A DNA stretch of 35,262 nt from an archaeon (lineage in GTDB: Archaea; Iainarchaeota; Iainarchaeia; Iainarchaeales; Iainarchaeaceae): positions 1 to 35,262 of the forward strand of contig JANLGZ010000034.1 in the NCBI GenBank assembly GCA_024653905.1, in the 5' to 3' direction. Positions 1-8,278 of this stretch are shown here, piece by piece. The notes beneath the pieces are model-generated. The model was not told the DNA's origin. It did no database searches and saw nothing but the letters and a program-made list of their open reading frames with translations. Made by a program: the position numbers and the translations under genes. Position 1 is the stretch's first letter, and every line of letters starts with the position of its first letter.

Positions 1-630
1 GTGGTTACTGGCCAGTCTAGGTATGATGTTATTTCACAACCAGAAAAAATATTTAACAAGGAAACTTATTGTAGTCACTATAATCTTAATCCTGCTAAAA
101 AAATTGTGCTTTTTGCTGTTGCTTTGCCAATAAAACCATTCATTGATTCTGAAAGAAAAATTTTCAAAGCACTCAGAAAAATGGAGGGTATTCAGGTTGT
201 TCTGAAGCCTCACCCAAGAGGAGACTCAAAAAAGTACCGTGAAATAGCATTGGAAGAAGGACTTGATGTTAAAATAATCCATGAGGACTCGAGTGTTTTT
301 GAATCTATTTTTGCCAGTGATCTTGTTATTACTCATCCATCAACCATTGTAACTGAAGCAGTGATGATGAGCAGACCTGTGGTACTAATTGAGTTTACTG
401 ACAAAAAAGAAGAAATTCCCTGGGTTGAAAGCGGAGTAGCCTTAAGAGTTTCAGAAGAAAAAAATGCAGAGGGAAAAATTCGGCAGATGCTTTTTGATAA
501 AACTGCAATCAAAAAAATGTCTCAGGCCAGGGAAAAATTTGTTACAAATCACTTGTATAAACTGGACGGAAAATCTACACAAAGACAGGTAGAATTGATT
601 ATTGAAATGATAAAAAATAAAACTAATTAA
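1..630 (+). CDS. GT-B-fold transferase, C-terminal part (5' truncated)
   Basis: This is the last ~209 residues of a larger protein; the window begins inside it. The first residues (VTGQSRYDV) resemble the internal 'TGxPRYD' segment that precedes the C-terminal Rossmann half in CDP-glycerol glycerophosphotransferase and NeuC-like GT-B proteins, so the GTG at position 1 is probably not the start. The visible half has a VVLKPHPRGD segment and then SDLVITHPSTIVTEA followed by a Pro-Val-Val strand, the usual donor-binding pattern of that fold. It probably transfers a nucleotide-activated sugar or polyol phosphate. It converges on the radical SAM gene 30 bases downstream. Donor and acceptor cannot be told from this part. 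Confidence 0.7.
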   Translation: MVTGQSRYDVISQPEKIFNKETYCSHYNLNPAKKIVLFAVALPIKPFIDSERKIFKALRKMEGIQVVLKPHPRGDSKKYREIALEEGLDVKIIHEDSSVFESIFASDLVITHPSTIVTEAVMMSRPVVLIEFTDKKEEIPWVESGVALRVSEEKNAEGKIRQMLFDKTAIKKMSQAREKFVTNHLYKLDGKSTQRQVELIIEMIKNKTN

Positions 631-660
631 AAGTAAATGAAAAATAATTTAGTGCAAAAA

Positions 661-2094
661 TTATCCGTTCTTGTCGAGATGTCTTGCGCCTCTGAAATTA
701 TCTATTTCTCCAGCGTAAAGAGCGGTAAAATCTTTTATTATTTTTTTTGCCTCTTCCATATTTCCTGAGGTGTGCTTATAATGATCAATAACTAGGTCAG
801 TGTTTACCTCTAGAAGTAGTTTGTATGCTTGTTCATCAGGAATACTCATATTATTAATAAAAATCAAATCAGAGTTCTTGAATTTCTTAAAAAAATCATC
901 TGCTCCGCCCAGTTTTCCCTGTTTAATAAGAGTATAATATAATGGGCTTCCAGGGTAAGGGGTTACAGGTCTGATTGTTCTGCATTGATCATAAGTGTTA
1001 TATTTCATTATAAAATTGGCGTTGTTTCTCAGTGTTTCTGCAGTATCCCCAAAGTTGTTCCAAATGAAATTCAGACCCATTCCTACTCCGCCGACTTTTT
1101 TCACAACCTCAAGGGCATTAATGTTCTTTTTTACAGTAGTGTTCTTGTCCATTATTCTCAACACTTCATCATCAGATGACTCAAAACCAAAGTTAATGAA
1201 TGTGCATCCGCATCTTTTAAGTATTTCTATAAGTTCCTCATCAATTAAATCAACACGAGCATTGCATGAAAATTTTATTTTAAGATTTGCCTCTTTAAGG
1301 GCTTTCTCAAACTCACGCAGGCGTGATTTTGAAAGTACAAAAAGTTCGTCTAAGAAATAATAGCATGTAACCCCGTATCTTTCATAAAGAATCTTTAATT
1401 CTTCTATAATATTCTGGAGGCTTCTTACTCTAATTCCTCTTTCGAGCCTATAACAAAAATTACATCTGTTGATGCATCCTCTGCTTGAAAGAAAAACAAA
1501 AGTTTTTTCTCCTGGGTCCTGTTTGAAAAATTTTATTGAGTTAACATATTTTTCCATTGGGAAAATTTCCCAAAGAGGAAAAGGAATTTCATCAATATTA
1601 CTGATAGGAGCATCTCTTTCGTTAACAATCGGTTCTCCATTTTCTGTGTATGCAATGCCTTTGATTTCATTCAACGGCTTGTTGTTTATTTTTGCATCCA
1701 AAAGTTTGATTATTCCTTTTTCAAATTCACCAATTGCAATTATATCGGCTTTTGTTTCTTTGAGCAGATATTCCGGAATTGGAGATGGACCAGAACCCCC
1801 GAGAACAAACCATGCATTTTTTTTATGGGCATTAATTGTTTCGCATAGCTCTCTTACGGTTTCCTCGAAACGTGCTGCCATGAAGCCCACGCCTATCAAA
1901 TCATACTCATTTTCATCAAGGTGTTTGGCAAGTTCCTCATTAGTATAATGAAAAATATCCATACAATATGATTCTACCTGAGCGCCCTTCTCATGCAGGA
2001 CAGCAGCAAGATATGCCGGACCAAGCGGAAGAAGATTATCATCTTGGTAAACATCATGAATAATGAAAAGAACCTTGTTTTTCTTTGTAAACAT
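661..2094 (-). CDS. B12-binding-type radical SAM protein (first of three)
   Basis: A protein of about 477 residues. The N-terminal ~140 residues form a Rossmann-like cobalamin-binding-type domain, with LGPAYLAAVL near residue 30, an LGGSGPSPIPEYLL segment near 100 and IGEFEKG near 122. The radical SAM core follows, with cluster cysteines in SRGCINRCNFCYR (C208, C212, C215 counted from the upstream TTG). A C-terminal region of ~120 residues completes it. The classical DxHxxG B12 ligand motif is not visible, as in many BchE/MiaB-like class members. Family members methylate unactivated carbons or rearrange rings, so modification of a sugar or lipid in this locus is plausible but unproven. I prefer the ATG at 2094 to the adjacent TTG at 2097; AAAGGTT lies just upstream. 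Confidence 0.88.
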   Translation of the reverse strand: MFTKKNKVLFIIHDVYQDDNLLPLGPAYLAAVLHEKGAQVESYCMDIFHYTNEELAKHLDENEYDLIGVGFMAARFEETVRELCETINAHKKNAWFVLGGSGPSPIPEYLLKETKADIIAIGEFEKGIIKLLDAKINNKPLNEIKGIAYTENGEPIVNERDAPISNIDEIPFPLWEIFPMEKYVNSIKFFKQDPGEKTFVFLSSRGCINRCNFCYRLERGIRVRSLQNIIEELKILYERYGVTCYYFLDELFVLSKSRLREFEKALKEANLKIKFSCNARVDLIDEELIEILKRCGCTFINFGFESSDDEVLRIMDKNTTVKKNINALEVVKKVGGVGMGLNFIWNNFGDTAETLRNNANFIMKYNTYDQCRTIRPVTPYPGSPLYYTLIKQGKLGGADDFFKKFKNSDLIFINNMSIPDEQAYKLLLEVNTDLVIDHYKHTSGNMEEAKKIIKDFTALYAGEIDNFRGARHLDKNG

Positions 2095-2112
2095 CAATTT
2101 AACCTTTTAAAT

Positions 2113-2130
2113 CTGTATTTTTGTATACAG
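2113..2130. promoter_or_regulatory. Short inverted repeat upstream of the radical SAM gene
   Basis: CTGTAT and ATACAG are separated by six bases in the 181-base gap between the divergent radical SAM gene and neuA. The repeat lies 19-36 bases upstream of the ATG at 2094, where a promoter or operator would be. Such short A/T-rich repeats arise by chance easily, so a regulatory role is only possible. Confidence 0.2.
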
Positions 2131-2249
2131 AGGAATAGTAAATATTTTTCACAACCTTGTTTAAAACACTTGTCTTTTTTCTTTCTGCCGTATTTTTTGG
2201 CGAATTACCAATTATTGTTGTAACAAAAATAATATTAACAACAAAATTT

Positions 2250-2260
2250 CAATATAAATA
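2250..2260 (+). promoter_or_regulatory. TATA-like box of the neuA-neuB unit
   Basis: The A/T block CAATATAAATA is centred about 25 bases before the neuA ATG at 2279, the distance at which an archaeal TATA box would place transcription start at or next to the start codon. No GGAGG-type ribosome site is evident in the short interval, which fits a leaderless or nearly leaderless message. Confidence 0.5.
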
Positions 2261-2278
2261 AACTAAACAGGAAACTAT

Positions 2279-2965
2279 ATGAACAATTACGATATTCTGG
2301 CAATAATTCCTGCAAGAGGCGGTTCTAAAGGCTTGCTGAAAAAAAACATTAAACCGCTTAACAAAAGGCCGCTTATTTATTATGCGATTAGTGAAGCTAA
2401 AAAAGCAGGGATAAAAAGAATTGTTGTTTCCACTGATAATAAAGAAATAGAAAAAGCAGCAGTTAAATACGGAAGCCAAACAATTATTCGACCTAAAAAA
2501 CTTGCAAAAGATTCAACCCCTATGTTACCTGTAATAAAACATGCCTTGTCAGTTTTGCGTAAAGAAAAATATTCTCCTGATATTGTTTTGGTTTTGCAGC
2601 CAACCAGCCCGCTCAGAAAAGCTTCTGACATAAAAAAAGCATTGAAACTTCTTTATGTTTCAAAAGCAGATTCAGTTATTTCTGTTACAAAACTAAAAAA
2701 ACCTATAGAATGGGTTCTTGAAAAAAATAACAAAGGTTTTCTTGTGAATAATTCAAGCAAAAAAATTTATGCAAGACAGCAGGCTAAAGAAAGGTATTAT
2801 CCTAATGGCGCAATCTTTGTATCCTGGACAGAATCAATCCTGAAAAATAACCTTCTTTATGGCCCTAAAACAACAGGTTATGTAATGCCTGAGGAATCAT
2901 CTGTTGATATTGATACAGAACTTGATTTTATTCTTGCAGAAAAATTGTTGAAGGGGAAAAAATGA
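2279..2965 (+). CDS. neuA: CMP-nonulosonate (acylneuraminate) cytidylyltransferase
   Basis: Activates a nonulosonic acid with CTP to the CMP-sugar donor. The 228 residues match the usual length of single-domain NeuA/LegF/PseF enzymes. Visible hallmarks are the nucleotide-binding start AIIPARGGSKGLLKKNI (near residue 10), LVLQPTSPLR near 105, YYPNGAIFV near 180 and SVDIDTELDF near 208. The last two belong to the sugar-binding and metal regions. The gene overlaps neuB by four bases (ATGA), so the two are translationally coupled. NeuA homologues acting on sialic, legionaminic or pseudaminic acid are hard to separate by eye; the neighbours favour legionaminic acid (LegF role). Function as a NulO cytidylyltransferase is secure, the exact sugar is inferred. 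Confidence 0.93.
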   Translation: MNNYDILAIIPARGGSKGLLKKNIKPLNKRPLIYYAISEAKKAGIKRIVVSTDNKEIEKAAVKYGSQTIIRPKKLAKDSTPMLPVIKHALSVLRKEKYSPDIVLVLQPTSPLRKASDIKKALKLLYVSKADSVISVTKLKKPIEWVLEKNNKGFLVNNSSKKIYARQQAKERYYPNGAIFVSWTESILKNNLLYGPKTTGYVMPEESSVDIDTELDFILAEKLLKGKK

Positions 2966-4011
2966 ACATAAAAATAGGCAAAAAAAATATAGGTCCTAAT
3001 GAAAGAGCATTTATTATTGCTGAAGCCGGGGTCAACCATAATGGCAGTTTCAGGATAGCAAAGAAGCTAGTGGATGAAGCGGTTGTTGCAGGGGTTGATG
3101 CAATAAAATTTCAGACTTTTTCTGCAGACCGATTAGTCACAATTGATGCCCCCAAAGCAGATTATCAGAAAAAAAATACTCATAATTCCGCTTCACAATA
3201 TTCAATGCTGAAAAAACTCGAGTTAAGTGAAAAGAACCAAACGGCACTGAAAAAATATTGTGATTCAAAGAAAATAATTTTCCTTTCTACACCCCATTCA
3301 GGAATTGAGGATGTAGATTTTTTGTCAAATTTAAATGTTGAGGCTTTCAAAATTTCTTCAGCGGATTTAACTAATATTCCTCTTATTGAATATGCTGCAA
3401 AGAAACGAAAACCAATAATTTTGAGTACAGGGATGTCTAGCTTTGAAGAGATTTCAAAAGCAGTGAACGCAATAAGAAAAAGAGGCAATAAACAAATAAT
3501 TCTGCTTCAGTGTACAACCTCCTATCCTTGTCCTCCAGAGGATGTTAATCTTCTTGCAATGAAAACAATGGAAAAAAAATTCAAACTTCACATTGGATTT
3601 TCGGATCATACTACTGGGTTATTGGCAGCACAATTAGCTGTTGCTATGGGGGCAAAGGTAATTGAGAAGCATTTCACACTTGATAAAAATATGCCTGGGC
3701 CAGACCATTGTGCTTCTATCAATCCGAAACAGCTTTCAGAATTTGTTTTAGGGATAAGATTAGTTGAGAAAATACTGGGGTCTGAGAAAAAAACAGTTTT
3801 ACAATCTGAAAAGAGTAATCTAAAAACAATCAGAAAAGGCATTTATGTGGCACAATCCATATTAAAAGGCACTAAAATTACTCGAAAAATGCTTTGCATA
3901 AAAAGACCTTTTGCAGGGTTGCTTCCTGAAAAAATTGTTTCAATTATAGGAAAAAAAGCAGTGAAAAATCTTGAAAAGGATACTCCTCTGAAAAAGAATT
4001 ATGTGCGTTGA
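2962..4011 (+). CDS. neuB: N-acetylneuraminate/legionaminate-type synthase
   Basis: Condenses a 6-carbon mannosamine derivative with phosphoenolpyruvate to a 9-carbon nonulosonic acid. The 349 residues show the NeuB TIM barrel (about 1-275): AEAGVNHNG near 20, IKFQTF near 50, STPHSG near 110, GFSDHTTG near 215 and EKHFTLD near 235. An antifreeze-like SAF domain follows, seen in the basic ~65-residue tail. After EKHFTLD comes MPGPDHCASI. The GPDH...S form is typical of NeuB/LegI, whereas PseI proteins, as I know them, usually read GPDSAFS here. The gene starts inside the neuA stop and ends three bases from the convergent neuC stop. A LegI-type role is inferred from this motif and from the pathway around it. 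Confidence 0.94.
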   Translation: MNIKIGKKNIGPNERAFIIAEAGVNHNGSFRIAKKLVDEAVVAGVDAIKFQTFSADRLVTIDAPKADYQKKNTHNSASQYSMLKKLELSEKNQTALKKYCDSKKIIFLSTPHSGIEDVDFLSNLNVEAFKISSADLTNIPLIEYAAKKRKPIILSTGMSSFEEISKAVNAIRKRGNKQIILLQCTTSYPCPPEDVNLLAMKTMEKKFKLHIGFSDHTTGLLAAQLAVAMGAKVIEKHFTLDKNMPGPDHCASINPKQLSEFVLGIRLVEKILGSEKKTVLQSEKSNLKTIRKGIYVAQSILKGTKITRKMLCIKRPFAGLLPEKIVSIIGKKAVKNLEKDTPLKKNYVR

Positions 4012-4014
4012 GTT

Positions 4015-5163
4015 TCAATTATCAAAATTTTTTTTCTGAAGAAGCTTTTGATTTATATTAGTTTTTGCAAGTATTTGGCAAATTTTTTTGCCAGTAGTTC
4101 CATTGCCATAAATTATTTTTGCGTTTTTTGCTTTTTTAATAAAGTTTTTATCAAACAGTGCTTTTCTAATCGCGTTTTCAATTTTTTTTGCATCATGAGG
4201 AGTATTAATTACATTTGTGCTTCTTTCTCTTCCGTCCTGTCGGATTCCGATGTTAATTGCAGGTATTCCGAATGCCGTGCTTTCTATTACTCCGCTACTT
4301 GAGTTGCCGAGTATACCTCCTGAAAATTTTAAAATGCTAAGATATTCTTTTTGTGAGAGATTTTTACATACAATAATCTGTTTTCCTGCCTGTTTTTTTA
4401 TTTGTGTTATCATTTTTCTGGCGCCGGAATCAGAGTTAGGGTAAATCAAGATCGTCTGTACTTTTGATTTAATAACTGCATCAAGCGTTTCTTTCATCTG
4501 CATTCCTGCTTTTTCAGATTCAGTTGTCACAGGGTGCTGAACCACAATAATAAATTTTTCTTCGGGGATAATTCCAAATTTTTTTCCAATCCATTTTTTG
4601 TCAAACAATTTTGCGTTAAGAATCGTGTCCATGCAAGGTGCTCCGACAATATTTATTCTCCAATTGGATTCGCCCATTTTTCTTATTCTTTCAGCGCTTT
4701 TTTTTGTTGCCGGAAAATGAATGTTTGCAAGTTTTGTGATTGCGTGTCTTACAGATTCATCAATTCCTGCCCTGCTTATGTCTCCACCGTGAAGGTGTGC
4801 AATTGGAATATTCATATAAACTGCCGCAATTGCTCCGGCAAAAGCTTCTGTTCTATCCCCAAGAACAACAAGAAAATCAGGTTTTATTTTTTTCATTGCA
4901 TTTGCAATTCCTGCAATTCCTTTCCCCATTGATTCAGCCATAGAAAAACCAGTGTCCTTTTCAGGGTTCATTTTGACTCTGGCGCTAATTTTAAAACCGT
5001 CTTTTTCTATTTCCTTTACACTGTATCCGAATTCTTTTGAGAGGTGCATTCCAGTTGCTATTACAAAAAGCTTAAGTTTCGGGTGATTTTTGATTTCTTT
5101 CATCACAGGTTTCAAAAGGCCGTATTCTGCTCTTGTTCCGGTCAGTACACACACTTTAATCAT
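4015..5163 (-). CDS. neuC: Hydrolysing UDP-sugar 2-epimerase (NeuC/LegG family)
   Basis: Releases the nucleotide from a GlcNAc-type sugar while inverting C2, giving the free mannosamine derivative used by NeuB. The 382-residue GT-B protein has TGTRAEYGLL at residue 8, VLGDRTEAFAGA near 100, AHLHGGD near 122, YPNSDSGA near 240, GNSSSGVIES near 285 and RQDGRERSTNVI near 310, all family hallmarks. Acting on UDP-2,4-diacetamido-2,4,6-trideoxyglucose it would be LegG; acting on plain UDP-GlcNAc it would be NeuC. The dehydratase and aminotransferase 2-4 kb away favour the former. Its ATG overlaps the formyltransferase stop by four bases, so it is third in a PIG-L, formyltransferase, neuC unit. PseG, the pseudaminic equivalent, belongs to another family and is not seen. 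Confidence 0.93.
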   Translation of the reverse strand: MIKVCVLTGTRAEYGLLKPVMKEIKNHPKLKLFVIATGMHLSKEFGYSVKEIEKDGFKISARVKMNPEKDTGFSMAESMGKGIAGIANAMKKIKPDFLVVLGDRTEAFAGAIAAVYMNIPIAHLHGGDISRAGIDESVRHAITKLANIHFPATKKSAERIRKMGESNWRINIVGAPCMDTILNAKLFDKKWIGKKFGIIPEEKFIIVVQHPVTTESEKAGMQMKETLDAVIKSKVQTILIYPNSDSGARKMITQIKKQAGKQIIVCKNLSQKEYLSILKFSGGILGNSSSGVIESTAFGIPAINIGIRQDGRERSTNVINTPHDAKKIENAIRKALFDKNFIKKAKNAKIIYGNGTTGKKICQILAKTNINQKLLQKKNFDN

Positions 5164-5906
5164 TTGAGTTCAGCTCTCCATAAAATTAGTTTTTTACCTT
5201 TGTTATGTAGATATGCTCCGTTGTAGGGTTTTGAAAAGGCCCTTATTTTTCTTGATATTTCTTCAAGAGTTTCGTTTTTGAGATCAATGCAATTGCTGTT
5301 TTTTTCAGGCTTTTCAAATTCACTTGCCTTTGATTCGTCCTGCTTTTTCCAAAGAACCTTTTTTTGTGCGATAAGAGGTAAGTATTTTTTCACAAGTTTC
5401 TTTCCTGTCTCAATAACCTTTTCATAAACTTCAAAAGAGTGATCGTTTTTTTCAATCAAGAATTTTTCCTGTCCTGCAATATCTCCGTTGTCTATTCCAT
5501 CAGAAACACGGAACATTGTTACTCCTGATTCCTTCCAACCGTGGAGAATGCTGTTTATAATTGGAGCTGGACCCCTTCCTTTTGGCAGAAGAGTCGGATG
5601 AAAACCAATGAATCCTTCTTTTGGCATGCTCAAAATTTCTTTACTAATAACCTGCCTCCATCCGCACATAACAATCAAATCCGGTGCAAGTTTTTTGATT
5701 AATTTTGCTTCAAGGTCTAATCTTTCTATTTCAAAAACATCAATTCCGAACTCTTTCCACTTTTTGATTTCTATTCCATCATACATTACGGTTTTTGTTC
5801 CATCTGCAAGAGTGATTATGCCGGTGATGTTTATCCCTTCAAGATTAATTGCTTCTTTAAGCAGCTCATATCCAAATCGATTAGCAGATAGCCACAATAT
5901 ATTCAT
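5160..5906 (-). CDS. Sugar N-formyltransferase-like protein
   Basis: A formyltransferase-fold protein of about 248 residues that would move a formyl group from N10-formyl-tetrahydrofolate to an amino sugar. A Rossmann-like N-terminal half leads to GFHPTLLPKGRGPAP (catalytic-type His106 counted from the upstream GTG) and then IDNGDIAGQ with the conserved Asp145. A smaller C-terminal domain ends KPYNGAYLHN...KLILWRAEL, similar to the tail of methionyl-tRNA formyltransferases and their sugar-modifying relatives. The Asn normally two residues before the His is Gly here. I chose the ATG at 5906, just after the PIG-L stop; a GTG at 5915 would overlap that gene. Being between a deacetylase and neuC points to a nonulosonate precursor as substrate. 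It is too short and in the wrong setting to be Fmt itself. Confidence 0.82.
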   Translation of the reverse strand: MNILWLSANRFGYELLKEAINLEGINITGIITLADGTKTVMYDGIEIKKWKEFGIDVFEIERLDLEAKLIKKLAPDLIVMCGWRQVISKEILSMPKEGFIGFHPTLLPKGRGPAPIINSILHGWKESGVTMFRVSDGIDNGDIAGQEKFLIEKNDHSFEVYEKVIETGKKLVKKYLPLIAQKKVLWKKQDESKASEFEKPEKNSNCIDLKNETLEEISRKIRAFSKPYNGAYLHNKGKKLILWRAELK

Positions 5907-5908
5907 TG

Positions 5909-6550
5909 CTACCACGTTTCCCTGATAATCATGAATGCTTCCGCGTTCTCTGTGCAGATTTCACTTCCGCGTTTTCCTGACAAAAGTTGTATTCCCTTTG
6001 CACTTCTAGGGTGAGGGTTTTTTTTCACTTCAGATTTGTAAATTTCAAATGCGCTTATTTTCTTTTTTAAAAATTTTGTTATATCTACCCAAAAATTCGG
6101 GCGGAATGTATCAACACCCCATTCAGTTTCCGAAAGTGTTTCATAACAAAGCAGTCTTATTTTTTTTGGAGGTCTAACTGCAACCATAGTGCCGTTGAAA
6201 ACCATTGCATGATCCTGATTTAAATCACCCCAAAAATTAGTGTACACAATATCGGGATTTACTTTTTCAACAATTTCTGTTATTTTTTTATTAATTTCTC
6301 CATGGGCTATTTCATTAAGTTTTATAGTTGGAAAATCCAGATTGAATCTTTTTTTTATTTTAAGCAGTTTGTCAACTTTTTTTTGCTCTTGAATTTTTTT
6401 TGCAATATATTCCTTTGACCATTTTGGTTCATGCGCTTTTGTAACAATGCAAACATAAACATCATCTCCATCGGAAACGTGTTTGCAAATCGTTCCGCCA
6501 ACCCCAAGTATTTCATCATCCGGATGTGCGCCTACAACAAGTACCTTCAT
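5909..6550 (-). CDS. PIG-L family N-deacetylase
   Basis: A zinc-dependent LmbE/PIG-L hydrolase that removes N-acetyl groups from amino sugars. The signature GAHPDDEIL starts at residue 7 of the chosen start and supplies zinc ligands and the general base. A later GDLNQDHAMVF segment supplies the third zinc His. The length of about 213 residues is usual for the family. I set the start at the ATG at 6550 rather than twelve codons upstream because an AAAAGGAG ribosome site lies eight bases before it. The gene leads a unit with the formyltransferase (2-base gap) and neuC. That order suggests it frees an amine that is then formylated. The substrate is not shown by the sequence; bacillithiol- or mycothiol-type roles are possible but do not fit the neighbours. 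Confidence 0.85.
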   Translation of the reverse strand: MKVLVVGAHPDDEILGVGGTICKHVSDGDDVYVCIVTKAHEPKWSKEYIAKKIQEQKKVDKLLKIKKRFNLDFPTIKLNEIAHGEINKKITEIVEKVNPDIVYTNFWGDLNQDHAMVFNGTMVAVRPPKKIRLLCYETLSETEWGVDTFRPNFWVDITKFLKKKISAFEIYKSEVKKNPHPRSAKGIQLLSGKRGSEICTENAEAFMIIRETW

Positions 6551-6558
6551 TTTTTCAG

Positions 6559-6566
6559 CTCCTTTT
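6559..6566 (-). promoter_or_regulatory. Ribosome binding site that sets the PIG-L start
   Basis: On the minus strand AAAAGGAG is followed by eight bases and then the ATG at 6550. It lies inside the longer reading frame starting at 6586, so it argues that translation begins at 6550. Confidence 0.65.
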
Positions 6567-6642
6567 AATACTGTTAATTCACTCAAATTAAAATGTTTGG
6601 GTACATTCCTTAATCTGTTTAAAGTTGGCTAATTAGAAATTG

Positions 6643-6653
6643 TTTTTAAATAT
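6643..6653 (+). promoter_or_regulatory. TATA-like box of the acyltransferase unit
   Basis: TTTTTAAATAT is centred 26 bases before the ATG at 6674. This is close to the archaeal TATA consensus and its usual distance from transcription start, so the message for the acyltransferase, aminotransferase and dehydratase is probably leaderless. It lies in an 87- to 123-base divergent gap, depending on which PIG-L start is used. Confidence 0.6.
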
Positions 6654-6673
6654 AAAGCCTCACTATTTGGTTA

Positions 6674-7072
6674 ATGTCCTCTGAAAGATTCAAAGAATGG
6701 GTAATGCCAAAAATAGAAGAAGGAAAACTTACTCAATATAATTGGCTGGTTCAGCACAAGAAAGGTCTTGTTTTGGGTGAGAAAACCGATATAGGTGCGT
6801 TTACTTACATTAATGCAAAGAACGGAGTGGAAATTAAGGAACTTTGTCAGGTTGGTTCGCATTGCAGTATTTATAGTGAATCAACAATCGATGGTAAAAC
6901 TGGCAAAGTTATTTTGGAAAAAAATAGCAGAATAGGTTCACATACAGTAATAATGCCTGGGGTTACAATAGGCGAGAACAGCATTATAGGTGCCCATAGT
7001 TTTGTGAACAAAGACATTCCTGCTAACGTCGTTGCTATTGGATGCCCTGCAAAAGTAATTAAAAAATTGTGA
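6674..7072 (+). CDS. Left-handed beta-helix (hexapeptide) acyltransferase
   Basis: A protein of 132 residues, nearly all hexapeptide repeats: LVLGEKTDIGAF, VGSHCSIYS, IGSHTVIMPGVTIGENSIIGAHS, ending VVAIGCPAKVIKKL, the usual close of the CoA-binding end of these trimeric enzymes. The first ~25 residues (SSERFKEWVMPKIEEGK) are a charged cap. It probably puts an acetyl group on the amine made by the aminotransferase encoded immediately downstream (LegH/PglD role). It lacks the N-terminal Rossmann domain of PglD, so it is the short WbpD-like form. The gap to the aminotransferase gene is 3-12 bases depending on the start. O- rather than N-acylation cannot be excluded. Confidence 0.85.
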   Translation: MSSERFKEWVMPKIEEGKLTQYNWLVQHKKGLVLGEKTDIGAFTYINAKNGVEIKELCQVGSHCSIYSESTIDGKTGKVILEKNSRIGSHTVIMPGVTIGENSIIGAHSFVNKDIPANVVAIGCPAKVIKKL

Positions 7073-7075
7073 GAA

Positions 7076-8224
7076 ATGTTTTTTATGGAAAAAAAATCAA
7101 TACCTCTTTTCAAAATTTATTGGGATGAGGCAGATGTGAAATCTGTTGAATCTGTTATAAGACGCGGAACTTATTGGGCTACGGGTCCTGAGATTGCGGA
7201 ATTTGAAAAAAATATTGCTAAATATATTGGCAGAGCGTATTGCGTAGCATTCAATTCTGGCACATCTGCTTTGCATTGCATGCTTCTTGCATACAATATT
7301 ACAAGCGGTGAAGTAATAGTTCCTTCATTTACTTTTATTGCTACTGCAAATTCTGTTGTCATGGCCGGAGCAAAACCGGTTTTTGCGGAAGTTGAGGAAG
7401 AAACATTTGGTCTTGATGTTAAGGATGTTGAAAAGAAAATAAATGAAAAAACAAAAGCAATTATTATAATGCATTATGGTGGCATGCCTTGCCGTGATAC
7501 TCTGGCAATAAAAAAGTTGGCAAAAGAAAAAAATTTGTTTTTTTTCGAAGATGCTGCAGAGTCGTGTGGTGCAGAAATTAACGGAAAAAAAGTATCCTCT
7601 TTTGGTGATGCTGCCATACTAAGCTTCTGTCAGAATAAAATAATTACTACAGGAGAAGGCGGAGCAGTGCTTACTGATTCCGAAGAAATTTATGAAAAAC
7701 TCAAATTGTTACGTTCTCATGGAAGACTTGATGAAGGTGAGGATTATTTTTCTTCAACTAAGGATATGGATTACATTAGTTTGGGTTATAATTTCAGAAT
7801 GCCTGCGATGTGTGCGGCACTTGGGAATTCCCAGCTCGTGAAAATTGACAAGATAATTGAATCCAGGAAAAAAAATGCAGAAATTTTCAACAAAGCACTT
7901 TTAGAAATCGATGGGGTGAAAATCCAGAGCAATCCTGAAAATTTTTTCAGTGTTTATCAAATGTATACTATAAAATTAGAGAATAAGTCCGCAAGGGATT
8001 CTCTTCAAGAATATTTACAAAAAAATAATATAACCAGCAAGATTTACTTTCCTCCATTGCACTTAAAGACATTCTATAAAAAAATGGGTTTCGGGAAAGG
8101 CAATCTTCCAAGAACGGAACGCTTGTCAGAGGAGGTTCTCACAATTCCTTTTTACCCGTCTATGACAAGGGATGAAATACTATTAATTTGCGAGAAAATA
8201 GCAGAATGGTCGGAATTAAGGTGA
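7076..8224 (+). CDS. DegT/DnrJ/EryC1/StrS sugar aminotransferase (LegC/PglE-like)
   Basis: A PLP-dependent fold-type I aminotransferase that would convert the UDP-4-keto-6-deoxy-GlcNAc made by the 8279 dehydratase into the 4-amino sugar. Hallmarks are the GTSALH phosphate-binding turn near residue 62, FFFEDAAESCGAEI around 155-168 with the ring-stacking Asp, and SFCQNKIITTGEGGAV with the Schiff-base Lys188. Length (382) is normal. Two ATGs are possible, 7076 and 7085; the family usually begins a few residues before the proline-rich IPLFKIYW segment, so 7085 fits as well. It sits between the acyltransferase and dehydratase genes. The assignment to C4 amination is by context. Confidence 0.9.
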   Translation: MFFMEKKSIPLFKIYWDEADVKSVESVIRRGTYWATGPEIAEFEKNIAKYIGRAYCVAFNSGTSALHCMLLAYNITSGEVIVPSFTFIATANSVVMAGAKPVFAEVEEETFGLDVKDVEKKINEKTKAIIIMHYGGMPCRDTLAIKKLAKEKNLFFFEDAAESCGAEINGKKVSSFGDAAILSFCQNKIITTGEGGAVLTDSEEIYEKLKLLRSHGRLDEGEDYFSSTKDMDYISLGYNFRMPAMCAALGNSQLVKIDKIIESRKKNAEIFNKALLEIDGVKIQSNPENFFSVYQMYTIKLENKSARDSLQEYLQKNNITSKIYFPPLHLKTFYKKMGFGKGNLPRTERLSEEVLTIPFYPSMTRDEILLICEKIAEWSELR

Positions 8225-8278
8225 AAAATTGAGTTTTGAACCAGAGAGTATTAAAACATTTTCAGGAGCTTTTTAGTA

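Noticed and set aside
1-3. GTG at the first base as a true start codon
   Set aside because: The residues that follow match an internal segment of GT-B enzymes, so the gene almost certainly begins before the window.
995-1948. Open frames on the plus strand opposite the first radical SAM gene
   Set aside because: They lie wholly antisense to a clear gene and show no family motif; the minus-strand protein explains the region.
4534-4932. A 132-codon plus-strand frame opposite neuC, rich in Cys and Phe
   Set aside because: The Cys-rich look is produced by the complement of Lys and Ala codons of neuC; there is no start signal or family match.
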